Assembly (NCBI GenBank): GCA_034932485.1
Contig: JAYFOQ010000002.1
Coordinates: forward strand, 62,001 to 126,000
DNA: 64,000 bases
Reading direction: 5' to 3'
Source of the DNA: Gordonibacter sp034932485
Lineage (GTDB): Bacteria > Actinomycetota > Coriobacteriia > Coriobacteriales > Eggerthellaceae
A model generated the notes under the pieces. That model saw only the letters and a list, made by a program, of their open reading frames with translations, was not told the DNA's origin and did not search any database. Of the stretch, positions 9,101 through 18,002 are shown piece by piece. The translations under genes were made by a program, and so were the position numbers. Numbering within the stretch: position 1 is the first letter of the stretch; every line of letters begins with the position of its first letter.

Positions 9101-9268
9101 CTCCATTTGGGAGAGCGTCCCGCTGCGCGAAAGCACAAAAGCACAAAGGGAAACTTGCAGAACCAGTGCGATACAGAAAGGCACAAAAACAAGGAGTTTG
9201 AAGGTTAACCCTCGTCTTGATCCGTATTCCTTTACTTGTTCTGAACTCACTCCGACATCATCCCACAT
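6134..9268 (-). CDS. membrane sensor with periplasmic domain, GGDEF and EAL domains (cyclic-di-GMP turnover)
   Basis: A 1044-residue bifunctional signalling protein. One membrane helix (about 22-45) precedes a large extracytoplasmic region (about 50-400, resembling a double-CACHE sensor). A second helix (about 405-430) is followed by a PAS-like linker, a GGDEF domain with signature SGDEF (near 686) and an EAL domain with EALMR (near 818), ITENE, IDDFGSGY, KLDMSVV and AEGVETE. The main metal-binding residues of EAL are present, so it is probably an active phosphodiesterase. The SGDEF form is compatible with cyclase activity. It starts 30 bases after the solute-binding lipoprotein, suggesting co-transcription. 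The start is uncertain (GTG at 9250 is the alternative). Confidence 0.9.
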   Translation of the reverse strand: MWDDVGVSSEQVKEYGSRRGLTFKLLVFVPFCIALVLQVSLCAFVLSRSGTLSQMEADAYDLFSAHVSNRAAYLENDMVSRWSDLDATTEGVERHINEVLATKAVSSAAIEPGSDVAVTIVDRSANDLLAFMRRAEVDGIFLVLANGSDATLGAKDAAHTALYLRDSNPKADAENNSDLQLAACPISVGKGLNIALDSQWSATFPVKAEGEAQSDFYYRPLRAAQQYPQAKASDLGYWGKPVNLGWAGTPSLTYSMPLRDATGMVVGVLGVEVQLDRMVAYLPYADLSEEGSSSSLLVVTGEEEGYARDGGASPLEGCKRTYEVLTTTGAFQSLYVADGWFEATLDRKGRMVVGAASDSAPDDRAVAAAKELKLYDSTSPFASDHWALVGLEREKELFSAPQTLSANLWRVFGLSVVIGVGIALFTAWVSSSRLRNLMGEVRAARPEQPISFTPTNIVEIDELSEAIESLGCEVAASASRLSEILKLSDRSIAAFECNEETGIVSYTDGFFDTLGSIRRFAAIETGGVEFSDANEGGGTMPLDAFKRLFMSLEHRFEKESEGRWIISDREGRRWVRLVSVEGGDHRGNFGLIEDVTDEIVTRRRIEHERDHDVLTGLLNRRAFEQCVTECLSERPPEFGAMLMLDLDNLKYINDTYGHDWGDYYIKAAASVIRASFRGKGMYARISGDEFLVFANHCKGESDAHCLFDGFMRALATSALETPDGAALKVRASVGVAFYPKDATDFVRLREYADFAMYEAKNSRKGELMHFDRESYERGAFILSDKEDLNRLLDEQLVDYHFQPIVDARNGETRAYEALMRPRLESISTPDRVLLLARSQSKLYQVERLTFFGALEAFAPYASADGAALFVNSIATQRLSSDDDRELRRRFGWLFNRMVVEITENEYSREMSLYKENVVRKWGARLAIDDFGSGYNGETSLLEYRADFVKLDMSVVRSIDRMKDHQDIARNLIKFSHDRGIRVVAEGVETEAELRALIGLEVDYVQGYLVGRPAEQPSPASAEAKRLIRSLYEEFQKRNFTPTDE

Positions 9269-9298
9269 CCTTTGTTGGCTTTATCGCGAATAACTACG

Positions 9299-10780
9299 CT
9301 ATAAGACAGCCGCTTCAAGCTGTGCGGCAAAATCGACAAGCCAAGCATCGAATACTGCTTCGTCTAGGTATGGAGCAATGGCATCGGAAGGAGCAGCGCC
9401 AGCCTCGATGGCGGCAACGACCGCGGCTCGATCGGCAATTGCTTTACTGGACAACGCCCGATCCAGCACAGCACGAACCTGCACGCCACCCTCGAACGGA
9501 GGAGTCGCATAAACACCGTTCTCAATAGTCTCAAGCGTAGCAGGAAGGTTTACCAGATAGTTCTCGGATATACCCTCCATCGATTGGGCGGCACTTTGTA
9601 AATTATCCAAAACAAGTGCATCCTTCTTCACGGGAACATATCCAGCATTGATCGAGAAGGAGGTACCTCGTTCTTTATCGGTAAGCCATTTCAAAAATTC
9701 AACGCAAGCAACTTCCTTCTTCTCGCTCGACTTTGTTACTGCAAAGCCAGCCCCCTGCTGAGGAGCACAGGGCGTACCATTTTCAAACGTTGGAGCAGCA
9801 AGTGCGGCCAACTCGATGGGATAGCTTGTCTGATCATCTATCGTAACCATTTTAGGAAAATACACAACTGAAGAGGACGAACCAAGATAGCAAATAAGAT
9901 TACCTGTCTTAACCGCATCGGAGCGAAATTTACCCTCAGCAGAAAACCATCCCTGCACCATGGGCACATAATAGTTGTCCCAAAGGGCTTTCATAGTGGC
10001 ACGATCAAAGTTAAAAGTGCAAGTTCCATCTTTGATGTCAAGCAACTCGTGACCAAGCTGTTTTGAGCCAGTTATCAGATAGTTCGCAACGGCATCGCGT
10101 CCGAAGAAAGGACGTCCATCACCATCAACATCGGGCGTTTGCTTATCAGTCCATTCATAGTATCGTTGCGCCGTGACCGTGATGCCTTCAATAGTTGCCA
10201 GATCATCCAGCTGAGCACCTGTCGCATCAGCGAATTTCTGCCAATCAGTAAGGTTTATCTGCAGCGTCTCCGTTGACTTGGCCACAGGGAACAACTTCAA
10301 ACCGCCATCGCCATTGAGGTCCCCTTCAGCAAGAAAACTCTCAACATACTGGCTTCTTTCGTCCCCGGAAAGATATCCCGAGAGATCGGCAACAAGCCCC
10401 AAATCATCGATCACCAAAGCGGTATCCGAATAAGACAAAAAGGCATCAGGCATGGGAGCTGAGCCAACGCGCCTTTCTGCCGCATCGGTAACGGCGGAAT
10501 TCAGTTCAGTTACTCCGCCTTGGCTAGCACTGGTAACCACCACACCAAGACTCTTACCGCGCGTAGCGTTAAACTCCTTGACAAGATCTTCAAATGCACG
10601 TTGCTGAGTGCCATTGTAATAGGTCCACAGCGTAACCTGAACAGGATCAGATGGGTCCAGTATCGATTTTTTTTCGGTCACGGACGACGTTTGACCGCTT
10701 GCTCCCGCGCAACCTACGCATACAAAAATCCCCACCAGCGCAAATAAGGCACATGCGCCGACAATTCTGCCAACTTTCAT
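9299..10780 (-). CDS. ABC-type extracellular solute-binding lipoprotein (family 1)
   Basis: A 493-residue exported binding protein. The N-terminus is a lipoprotein-like signal peptide (MKVGRIVGACALFALVGIFVC) with a Cys-Ala-Gly junction near residue 24; the lipobox is imperfect at -3. The mature part follows the family 1 pattern (VQVTLWTYYNGTQQRAFEDLVKEFNATRG, then a hinge and WLTDKERGTSFSINAGYVPV), usually for sugars or oligosaccharides. No permease or ATPase gene is adjacent. The next gene is instead the GGDEF/EAL sensor, so this protein may present a ligand to the sensor rather than import it; that is inference. An AGGGG precedes the ATG. Confidence 0.88.
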   Translation of the reverse strand: MKVGRIVGACALFALVGIFVCVGCAGASGQTSSVTEKKSILDPSDPVQVTLWTYYNGTQQRAFEDLVKEFNATRGKSLGVVVTSASQGGVTELNSAVTDAAERRVGSAPMPDAFLSYSDTALVIDDLGLVADLSGYLSGDERSQYVESFLAEGDLNGDGGLKLFPVAKSTETLQINLTDWQKFADATGAQLDDLATIEGITVTAQRYYEWTDKQTPDVDGDGRPFFGRDAVANYLITGSKQLGHELLDIKDGTCTFNFDRATMKALWDNYYVPMVQGWFSAEGKFRSDAVKTGNLICYLGSSSSVVYFPKMVTIDDQTSYPIELAALAAPTFENGTPCAPQQGAGFAVTKSSEKKEVACVEFLKWLTDKERGTSFSINAGYVPVKKDALVLDNLQSAAQSMEGISENYLVNLPATLETIENGVYATPPFEGGVQVRAVLDRALSSKAIADRAAVVAAIEAGAAPSDAIAPYLDEAVFDAWLVDFAAQLEAAVL

Positions 10781-10946
10781 GAGTACCCCTATCCCTACAG
10801 CAGAAATTCACCCACCGTTGCTTTATCGTGAGTCTATTCTATAACAAAGGAGATAGACCTGCGGCATAATCGCTGATTGATATGGTTTTTAAAGTGGAAC
10901 TGTCAGCAAATACTCACAAGAGCACTTAATTCAAGACGCCCGCTAT

Positions 10947-12218
10947 CTATCGATCTCGTCGTTCGTAAGGCGCATGAGGAGGGCGCGGGGGACGATTTTG
11001 CGTGGAGCGCGCCGACGGACGGGCAGGATGCACATCACGATTGGAGCTATGTTGTACTTCTCGGCCCGTAGTCGAAGATGCAACAGAAGATTCGTCGTCA
11101 CACTGCACGATGGGGACTACATCATCCCCTACCTGCGTTTCGTCACCTGGTCGAGCCGGAGTCGCCGAACCACGCAAGCGGTCGCGCCCACCAGCAGCAT
11201 GTGGCGTGCGCTTCGTGTTGCCGCGAAATGTCTTGGTAGTTTGAATAAGAATGGCACCAATAAGAAACGGCATCCAGAAAACAATGCCGCGGTATACCAA
11301 CGCGATGGAAAGACCCGCTGCGCTCGATGCTCCAAACGACGTAAACGCCACGACCACAGCCGCCTCAACAACACCAACACCCTGGGGCGTAATAGAAATC
11401 ATGGCAAATATCGTTGCCACCACATAGCCGCAAATAAGCGACTCGGGTACAGTTACCCCAAACGCCACGCCTACCAGCGAAAAACACCCCAACTCGCAAA
11501 GAGAAGCACACACCGAACAGCCAAACGATTTGAGCGTAGATTTTGGGTTGCTCACAATAAGACCTGCAGCATCAGAGAACGATGCCATAGCCCGCTCAAC
11601 CCACGGGTTCAAAGGAGGCTTCTTAAAACGCGCTCGAATACGATTAACGAGGCGCTCGGCAGGACGTAGTATCTTAAGCAAAACCGCAGGCCGCTTACGG
11701 CCCAACACCATCACGCTCACCAGCACACCAACAAGCACGATAACCAATAGTCCCACCAAGAACCATAACGGCGAAAGCCCCACCGTTAGCTCAAGGATCA
11801 AAAATCCTATGAGCATAATAATGGCAAAACCAGAGTCGATAGTAATTTGCATGAGCAGCGCCGCACTCGTAGCTTTACCCGGAGGAATACCACGTCTACG
11901 TGCGTCATCAACCACCAATGTCGTGCCTGCCAAGTTAAACGAAGGCGCAATGGTATTCATGAAGAATGTTCCAAAAACCAACGGCAAGGTCGAACGCGCC
12001 CTCATGCGCTCTCCAACGGCTTCAAAAGCGAATGAGTAGGCAAAACTTTGGGCAAAGTACTTACCCAACTGAGTAAAAAGGGCAGCGATGAGCGGAAGCA
12101 ACGCGCCTTTCTTCATGGTCTCCACCAGCTCAACCAACTGGTCGCCACGAAGCAACACCACCACCAGCACAATAATGATAACCAGTCCTATGAGCAGATT
12201 ACGTACGTTCAGCTTCAT
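10947..12218 (-). CDS. UPF0104 / lysylphosphatidylglycerol synthase transmembrane-region family protein
   Basis: A 423-residue polytopic membrane protein. About eight helices are visible, starting MKLNVRNLLIGLVIIIVLVVVLL. Family hallmarks include ITPQGVGVVEAAVVVAF near residue 290. The family (YbhN-like) corresponds to the flippase half of MprF and lacks the catalytic lysyl transferase half. The C-terminal 90 residues are a hydrophilic, arginine- and proline-rich cytoplasmic tail. The start has a good GGGGGAG Shine-Dalgarno. It follows the ATP-grasp gene by 49 bases, suggesting a shared transcript. The cargo is unknown. Confidence 0.82.
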   Translation of the reverse strand: MKLNVRNLLIGLVIIIVLVVVLLRGDQLVELVETMKKGALLPLIAALFTQLGKYFAQSFAYSFAFEAVGERMRARSTLPLVFGTFFMNTIAPSFNLAGTTLVVDDARRRGIPPGKATSAALLMQITIDSGFAIIMLIGFLILELTVGLSPLWFLVGLLVIVLVGVLVSVMVLGRKRPAVLLKILRPAERLVNRIRARFKKPPLNPWVERAMASFSDAAGLIVSNPKSTLKSFGCSVCASLCELGCFSLVGVAFGVTVPESLICGYVVATIFAMISITPQGVGVVEAAVVVAFTSFGASSAAGLSIALVYRGIVFWMPFLIGAILIQTTKTFRGNTKRTPHAAGGRDRLRGSATPARPGDETQVGDDVVPIVQCDDESSVASSTTGREVQHSSNRDVHPARPSARSTQNRPPRPPHAPYERRDR

Positions 12219-12267
12219 TGGACCGCTCCCCCTCGCTCCATCTCAAGCACCTGCGCCTCCCCCGCGG

Positions 12268-13419
12268 CTAGCGGAGGAATTCTTTCAGGTCGCTGTTCTG
12301 TAGATAGTGCAGTTCAGCGGCAGATTGGCCATCCGTCTCCAAAAACAAGAAGCCATACGTACCCGTGCGTTGCACCTCAAAGGGGCACAACTTGAGCACC
12401 TTAGTGAAGCGGACACGCAGCGCGTCGTAATCGAAACGCTCGTCGCCCGTAGCATCAGCAGGAGCATTCAAAAGCGACATGGTATACACTTTGTCATCTT
12501 TGCCAGCGAATACCGTATCAAAGTCTGGTTGTTGATCGGTCAAAAACGCCTCATAGGTGCGGTAGCCATACCCATAGTAGCTCACGTCGGTACCACCCAA
12601 GCCAGCAAATCGAAGTGGATTAAACTCGATGGGTCGCACGCGACCATCCTGAACGCGCACCTCTACATGCACGGGGAAATTACGGGCCCCCACAAGAGCG
12701 TTTACACGATCAAGCCAAGCGCTAAACGCAGCGACGTTCTCGCGTACGATAGCAGCACTTGTCACATACATGCGATCGCTCGTATCCTCAGGCGACGAGA
12801 AGTCGTGGCGCAGTACGTTGAGAATATGTGCATGGCCCTGTTCGTCGAAATAGGCATCAAGCGCATACTCAGTTCCCTCGATATAGCCTTCCAAGATGAA
12901 AGAGCCAGCGCCAATAACGCTCTCGGGATAAAGATCGTGCCAGCTTGAGGCGTTATTCTTAATGTCAGCCAACGCATGTTCCCAGTCTTCGCGACTTTGA
13001 ATGGCATAAACGCCCACGCTACAAAAACCCACCGACGGCTTCAACACAAACGGCGTCTCGAGCCGAGCAAAATCCAACTTAAAAAGCTCGTCAATCGAGC
13101 AGGTTTTGAAGAAAAGATCAGGATCGAGAGCAGCAAGCGCACGACGCATGGCCGCCTTATCTTTAAACAAGTCGATAGCATGAGTCAAACTCGCGTTCGC
13201 CGTGTTATCAACAATCCACGACAGAGCGTTTTCGGAATTCGTATACACACGCTCACCTGCATTGATGCGCTCTACAGCCTCATCTGCATCCGTCAGATTA
13301 AGCGCACGACCCTGTTTCACGATACGCTGCGCCATGTCGTTATCCAGCACGGAATGTTGCGACTCTACCAACCATGCTATGAGTGGTTCGGAAACATACG
13401 GCTCATCGAGCACTATCAT
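12268..13419 (-). CDS. ATP-grasp domain protein of unknown substrate
   Basis: A 383-residue predicted carboxylate-amine or carboxylate-thiol ligase. It shows a lysine-bearing nucleotide-binding strand (FVLKPSVGFCSVGVYAI, about residues 125-141) and the metal-binding end of the fold (HVEVRVQDGRVRPIEFNPLRFAG, with the E-x-N pair). I chose the ATG at 13419 (MIVLDEPYVSEPL), preceded by AAGGGCGG. A longer frame extends to 13515 but its extra residues do not look like the family. Neighbours are a membrane J-domain protein upstream and the UPF0104 protein downstream. The product is not predictable from this. Confidence 0.78.
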   Translation of the reverse strand: MIVLDEPYVSEPLIAWLVESQHSVLDNDMAQRIVKQGRALNLTDADEAVERINAGERVYTNSENALSWIVDNTANASLTHAIDLFKDKAAMRRALAALDPDLFFKTCSIDELFKLDFARLETPFVLKPSVGFCSVGVYAIQSREDWEHALADIKNNASSWHDLYPESVIGAGSFILEGYIEGTEYALDAYFDEQGHAHILNVLRHDFSSPEDTSDRMYVTSAAIVRENVAAFSAWLDRVNALVGARNFPVHVEVRVQDGRVRPIEFNPLRFAGLGGTDVSYYGYGYRTYEAFLTDQQPDFDTVFAGKDDKVYTMSLLNAPADATGDERFDYDALRVRFTKVLKLCPFEVQRTGTYGFLFLETDGQSAAELHYLQNSDLKEFLR

Positions 13420-13528
13420 GCAGACCGCCCTTTCGCCTTGCTTGCGGGGAACAGTCGCCAAGTATACCACGACCGCAGCCCACGTCACGTTGCCGGAATC
13501 GAGTCGACCGGACATCGGCGTGTTGCTG

Positions 13529-14344
13529 CTACGCGGCGGTCTTTCGGGCAGCGCGATAGACCCTTATACGATTACGAAGATTCACTAAGTCGAACACCAG
13601 CGCAATGGCGAAGGCAAGTCCCAGCCCCATGGTTACCGCGCCTTCCCGCGGCGCAATAGAGAAGATAAGGGGAGCAAATACAAGAGAAATCGGCACGATC
13701 AGCCCGATAAGACATGAGCCTAACCGCTTCCACAAGCCATAGACTACCGACACCACCACATAGAAGAATAATCCCGTAGCCACCGTTCCCAGCAGGGCTG
13801 CCGCCCCAAGCACAAGAGCCTTCAGTACCACAACGAGCACCTCCGACTTAAGGTCACGAGTAGCTTCAGCCAAAATTTCCTGTGGTGTTTTTTGCGGAAC
13901 GGCCGTGCGGAACGGCGCGAAAGGATCGAAGGGATTCGCGCCGACGCCGGCTGAGTTCACATCGTCCCAAGAGGTCCACACATAGGTAGTCTGCCCCTGA
14001 CCAAACGGCCAGCCAGCAAAAGGATCTTGACTATCCCCCGATGACGGACGTCCCGCCGGAGCGCCGTAGGGAGAAGAATATCCAGGGTGCGCGTAAGGGT
14101 TATTAGCATAAGGACGTGCATCGCGCCGCGGATCAAACTCAGGTGTCCACGAGCGATTCAGCAGCACATCGCGCGCCTCATTAATCTGCTTTGTTAACTC
14201 TTCAGCATTGGCGCGTTCTTTGGAATCGAGGGGAAACTTGTCGGGATGATGCGCAATAACCAGCTTACGGTGAGCTTGTTTCACCTGTTCGTCGGTTGCA
14301 CCATCGGACAATCCTAGTATTGTAAGTGCCTTTGATTTTTTCAT
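13529..14344 (-). CDS. membrane-anchored DnaJ-domain protein
   Basis: A 271-residue protein with an N-terminal J domain (about residues 3-65) including the essential HPD motif (HHPDKF), so it can stimulate a DnaK ATPase. There is no G/F-zinc finger pair of a classical DnaJ. A glycine/proline/tyrosine-rich linker (PYANNPYAHPGYSS) leads to three hydrophobic helices (LGAAALLGTVATGLFFYVVV, GLIVPISLVFAPLIF, MGLGLAFAIALVFDLV). The start is set at the ATG at 14344, because a GTGGGGG precedes it and the J domain begins there. The role is probably recruiting Hsp70 to the membrane. Confidence 0.85.
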   Translation of the reverse strand: MKKSKALTILGLSDGATDEQVKQAHRKLVIAHHPDKFPLDSKERANAEELTKQINEARDVLLNRSWTPEFDPRRDARPYANNPYAHPGYSSPYGAPAGRPSSGDSQDPFAGWPFGQGQTTYVWTSWDDVNSAGVGANPFDPFAPFRTAVPQKTPQEILAEATRDLKSEVLVVVLKALVLGAAALLGTVATGLFFYVVVSVVYGLWKRLGSCLIGLIVPISLVFAPLIFSIAPREGAVTMGLGLAFAIALVFDLVNLRNRIRVYRAARKTAA

Positions 14345-14745
14345 GCCCCCACTATACCGACGAGACGCAATCGTCACATCCCCGCCACTGCGCCGTCATC
14401 TTTTCGTAATGAAATAACCACGAGCAGCCCTTGGAACTCACGCTCTCAAAGGTAGCGATTATGTTTACTTAAACCCCCTTACCGCGAGTTGGTGGTCTTT
14501 TCATCTTCTTTGCGTCTTAAGGGTATAAAGCGACAGGAAAGCGCGACGCGCGAGCCAAGACCCTTGGTCGCAGGCACCAGCTAAACCTTATTGGAGAGCG
14601 ACGGCTTAGGGCATCGCAGCGAGCCTTTAGTGAAAGCCAAGGTGGCGCTTTCTGAGCAAACGAAGGCATCGATGCCATGCTGCCTAGAAACTCGATCCAC
14701 CTCTCTTACCTCAACCTTTCAAAACACGCCCAACTGCGAAAGATA
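14345..14745. other. 400-base stretch without a recognisable gene
   Basis: It lies between the unknown membrane protein and the J-domain gene. Short frames exist on both strands but none has a ribosome-binding site or protein-like composition. The central part (about 14530-14660) has nested complementary segments, for example GCGA...CCAA / TTGG...TCGC around 14553-14574. That would allow a folded RNA, but I could not match it to any riboswitch, RNase P, tmRNA or SRP RNA consensus. Confidence 0.35.
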
Positions 14746-16086
14746 TCAATCGTCGACGCAGGCCTTCTTCGTCCCAGTATCGGCCTTCTGATTAGTCGGT
14801 GGTGGCGGGTCTTGCAACACCCCCGTAATACGTTCCTCGAGAGAAAGCTTACGTGGGGCGAAAGGATGTGGTAGTGGAATATCGCGCCCAATAGAGCGCA
14901 AAGCAATATCCCAAAGTGTCTGACTGCCCCCATAGTACAAGTAGCGTTTTTGCTGGACCGGAAGATCATCTTCGCTCACACACTGACATGCGGAAAATCC
15001 GTCTAAAATACCATTTGCAATAGTCAACGCATGACTATTACGCCAACCAACCACCGCCGTCGCCACAAACACCCCCACGGTATAGGGCAGCACGAATGCC
15101 TTAATAAGCGCAATGAGATCGTCGCTATTGTATCGCGAGATAGCCTCCGCAGCATCGACACCATTTCCCAACGCTGACGCAAGATGGTCCGAGGCCCCTT
15201 CCATCATAAAATTCTGCATATCGCTTAGCCACACGCCGGCAAACACCAGCACACCAGCCCCAAACGCCGCTGCGATAATACCTATGCTTCGCAGCCAACG
15301 CCGGACACTCCGTATCCAATAATAAGGAACCGACCCTGCGTACAGCAGCAAGAGCAGCGCTGCCACAATAATAGAAATAGTTACGATTGCCGCATCTTGG
15401 CGCAAGAAATAGTCGGTTGCTGTGCCAAGAATATCTTGCATGGAGTACAACCAAGAAAATCCACTTTTCAGTAGACTCTCAGCCGAAACGCCAATTGTCG
15501 ACAACAGGCGCATCGCCCATGAAAGCAGAATAGAGGCCAAAGCGACCACAATAAAAAAGGTTGGCAGCGTAACAATCAAGCTTGTCAATCCACGCAACCA
15601 CGTTGTATCAAATCGCAACGCAAGCACGTAGAAAGCAAGAAAGCCACCAAAAAGCACGGCTAGAAAAGTAAGATAGGTGGCAAGCGAATCCGATATTGTC
15701 AGACCAGGAAAAACTTCAAACACCGCACGAGCCAACAACGGCGCCAGCACACCAATAGCACACACTGAACTACCGAGAGCCCACGAACGCTGCATACGGT
15801 CGGCCTGCGTGTCCAAAACAAGGCGACCCTCTTGTTCTTCGACATCAATAAGGTCGAGAGACAAAATTCTACGCACTGCATGACGCGTCTTTTCAGCAAT
15901 AACCAGCACAAACGGCACAAAGAGAGCCAAGCCCACCCATGCCGGCAAGGCAAAGCAGAGGCCGCCCCAAGCTAAAGCCACAAACGCCACGACGTAAAGA
16001 CGAGTGTAGGGAGCGTGAATCCAGTCCACCATGCGGTAGATCGCCATGCGAATAACTTTTTTTATATCCTCGCTCTTTATGCTCAT
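14746..16086 (-). CDS. polytopic membrane protein of unknown function
   Basis: A 446-residue protein starting at the ATG at 16086 (MSIKSEDIKKVIRMAIYR). I see about eight hydrophobic segments, including FVALAWGGLCFALPAWVGLALFVPFVLVI at the N-terminus and FVLPYTVGVFVATAVVGW near residue 350. A soluble proline-rich C-terminus follows (LQDPPPPTNQK). No catalytic motif was recognised. The frame is open a further 45 codons upstream, but those residues look non-coding. No strong Shine-Dalgarno is visible, so the start is moderately uncertain. It is separated from purH by a terminator. Confidence 0.65.
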   Translation of the reverse strand: MSIKSEDIKKVIRMAIYRMVDWIHAPYTRLYVVAFVALAWGGLCFALPAWVGLALFVPFVLVIAEKTRHAVRRILSLDLIDVEEQEGRLVLDTQADRMQRSWALGSSVCAIGVLAPLLARAVFEVFPGLTISDSLATYLTFLAVLFGGFLAFYVLALRFDTTWLRGLTSLIVTLPTFFIVVALASILLSWAMRLLSTIGVSAESLLKSGFSWLYSMQDILGTATDYFLRQDAAIVTISIIVAALLLLLYAGSVPYYWIRSVRRWLRSIGIIAAAFGAGVLVFAGVWLSDMQNFMMEGASDHLASALGNGVDAAEAISRYNSDDLIALIKAFVLPYTVGVFVATAVVGWRNSHALTIANGILDGFSACQCVSEDDLPVQQKRYLYYGGSQTLWDIALRSIGRDIPLPHPFAPRKLSLEERITGVLQDPPPPTNQKADTGTKKACVDD

Positions 16087-16231
16087 GTAACCAGTGTACG
16101 AGTGGAGTCCCCTTGCAGCAAGCAACGAATGCTCAGCGTACGAGTTTCGCTTTTGCGAGCTGGACACCCAAGGATACTTATGCTCAGCAGCACAACAATA
16201 GCCCGGTATCGCAATCGACAAGGAATCCTGC

Positions 16232-16280
16232 AGAAATAAACGCGGCGCTTGGTAGCCCCCTGAGAGGCACCAAGCGCCGC
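16232..16280 (-). terminator. Rho-independent terminator of the purine operon
   Basis: A 12-bp perfect stem GCGGCGCTTGGT/ACCAAGCGCCGC (16242-16253 and 16269-16280). On the minus strand it is followed by GTTTATTTCT. It lies 58 bases past the purH stop codon. Confidence 0.88.
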
Positions 16281-16338
16281 AATGAACCTCATCGACGCCA
16301 AAGAGAGTTCCGACACCCGCTAAGCCGTCTAAGCTTAT

Positions 16339-17913
16339 TTAATGACGGAAGTGACGATGCCCCGTAAATACAAGGGCTACACCTTGCTCGTCGGCTGCAG
16401 CAATAACCTCTTCGTCACGAATGGAGCCACCCGGCTCAATAACAGCCGTAACACCCGCTTCTGCCAATACGTCAAAGCCGTCCCGGAAGGGGAAGAACGC
16501 GTCGGAGGCAGCTACGGCACCCTTCGCCTTATCGCCCGCCTGCTCGGCGGCTATGCGCGCAGAATTCACGCGATTCGGTTGTCCACCGCCCACACCCACT
16601 GTTGCGTGATCCTTCGTGATAGAAATAGCGTTTGATTTGATGGACTTGCATACCTTCCATGCAAATAACAACTCTTCCATCTCGGCATCCGTAGGCTTGC
16701 GCTTTGTAGGTACCGTAAACGTCGCAGGATCCTCTGCTACGGCATCGGAGTCTTGAGCCAAAAGACCGCCCTCAACCGAGCGATATTCCACCTCTCCGCC
16801 TGCCGGGTTCACGCCGCCGGTAGACAACAGACGCGCATTCTTTTTAGCGCTATACATATCGAGCGCATCGCCTGCAAACTCGGGAGCAATAATAACCTCA
16901 ACGAACTGCTTGTTCTCGAAAATAGCCACGACAACATCGGAGGTCACTGGGCGATTAAACGCCATAACACCGCCGTAGGCACTTATGGGGTCACACTCGT
17001 GAGCACGCTGATACGCGGCTACGAGATCGTCGTCCTGGCACACGCCGCACGGGGTAAGGTGCTTCACAATAACACACGCCGGCCCCTCGAATTCGCGCAC
17101 AGCGGCCCAAGCAGCATCCGTGTCGAGATAATTGTTGTACGACATTTCTTTACCCTGATGCTGGCGTGCATGGGCAAGACTGAATTCGGCACGAGCAAAA
17201 TCGTCGCGGCGATAGAAGGCAGCTGTTTGGTGTGGATTCTCGCCATAGCGCAGATCTTGCACTTTAGACAGGTGAAGCGTACGATTCGCCGGATAGGAAA
17301 CATCACCTTGACCCTCCAGCTGACCAGCCATCCATGCGGCAATCGCCCCATCGTAAGCATTGGTAGTTTCGAATACATCAAGCGCCAACTTGGCCCGCGT
17401 GGCCTGCGTCGTGGCACCCTCATTCGCACGCATCTCAGCTAAAATTGCACCGTAGCTATCCGGACGCGTGACAACCGCCACGCTTTCAAAATTCTTCGCT
17501 GCAGAACGCAACATAGAAGGACCACCAATATCAATATTTTCGATGCAGGTGGCAAAGTCGGCACCACCATCTACCGTCTTCTCGAAGGCGTAGAGATTTA
17601 CCACCACCATATCGATCATCTCAATGCCGTGCTCGGCAGCCTGCGCCATATGATCGGCGTTGTTACGCTTGGCAAGCAATCCACCGTGCACACGAGGATG
17701 CAGTGTTTTAACACGACCATCCATCATCTCGGGGAACTGCGTTACGTCATCGATAGGGGTAACGGGCACACCTGCGTCTTTCAGCGCGCGGGCCGTTCCA
17801 CCCGTCGAGATAATCTCCACGCCAAACTCATCTACCAGTGCGCGGGCAAAATCGGCCAAACCACTCTTGTCCGTAACAGACATGAGCACGCGCTTTACCT
17901 TCGGATTGCTCAT
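16339..17913 (-). CDS. purH: bifunctional AICAR transformylase / IMP cyclohydrolase
   Basis: Catalyses the last two steps of IMP synthesis. The 524-residue length is standard. The N-terminal MGS-like cyclohydrolase domain (KRVLMSVTDKSGLADFARAL; STGGTARALKDAGV) is followed by the transformylase domain, with the RYGENPHQTAAFY motif (about residue 203), VKHLTPCGVC and the C-terminal GGSIRDEEVIAAADEQGVALVFTGHRHFRH. It is the distal gene of the purine operon, 89 bases after the xdhC-like gene, and ends at a strong terminator. Confidence 0.97.
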   Translation of the reverse strand: MSNPKVKRVLMSVTDKSGLADFARALVDEFGVEIISTGGTARALKDAGVPVTPIDDVTQFPEMMDGRVKTLHPRVHGGLLAKRNNADHMAQAAEHGIEMIDMVVVNLYAFEKTVDGGADFATCIENIDIGGPSMLRSAAKNFESVAVVTRPDSYGAILAEMRANEGATTQATRAKLALDVFETTNAYDGAIAAWMAGQLEGQGDVSYPANRTLHLSKVQDLRYGENPHQTAAFYRRDDFARAEFSLAHARQHQGKEMSYNNYLDTDAAWAAVREFEGPACVIVKHLTPCGVCQDDDLVAAYQRAHECDPISAYGGVMAFNRPVTSDVVVAIFENKQFVEVIIAPEFAGDALDMYSAKKNARLLSTGGVNPAGGEVEYRSVEGGLLAQDSDAVAEDPATFTVPTKRKPTDAEMEELLFAWKVCKSIKSNAISITKDHATVGVGGGQPNRVNSARIAAEQAGDKAKGAVAASDAFFPFRDGFDVLAEAGVTAVIEPGGSIRDEEVIAAADEQGVALVFTGHRHFRH

Positions 17914-18002
17914 ATGGCCTTACATCCTTTCTGTTAGGCTTCTCCACTCCTTCGAGTAGTGAAGCTACTCACTCTTTATTTCCAACCAATACGGTTAAAA
18001 AC

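Noticed and set aside
14345..14745. Known riboswitch, RNase P RNA, tmRNA or SRP RNA
   Set aside because: The conserved core sequences I know for cobalamin, c-di-GMP, glycine, TPP, T-box, tmRNA tag and RNase P did not match on either strand.
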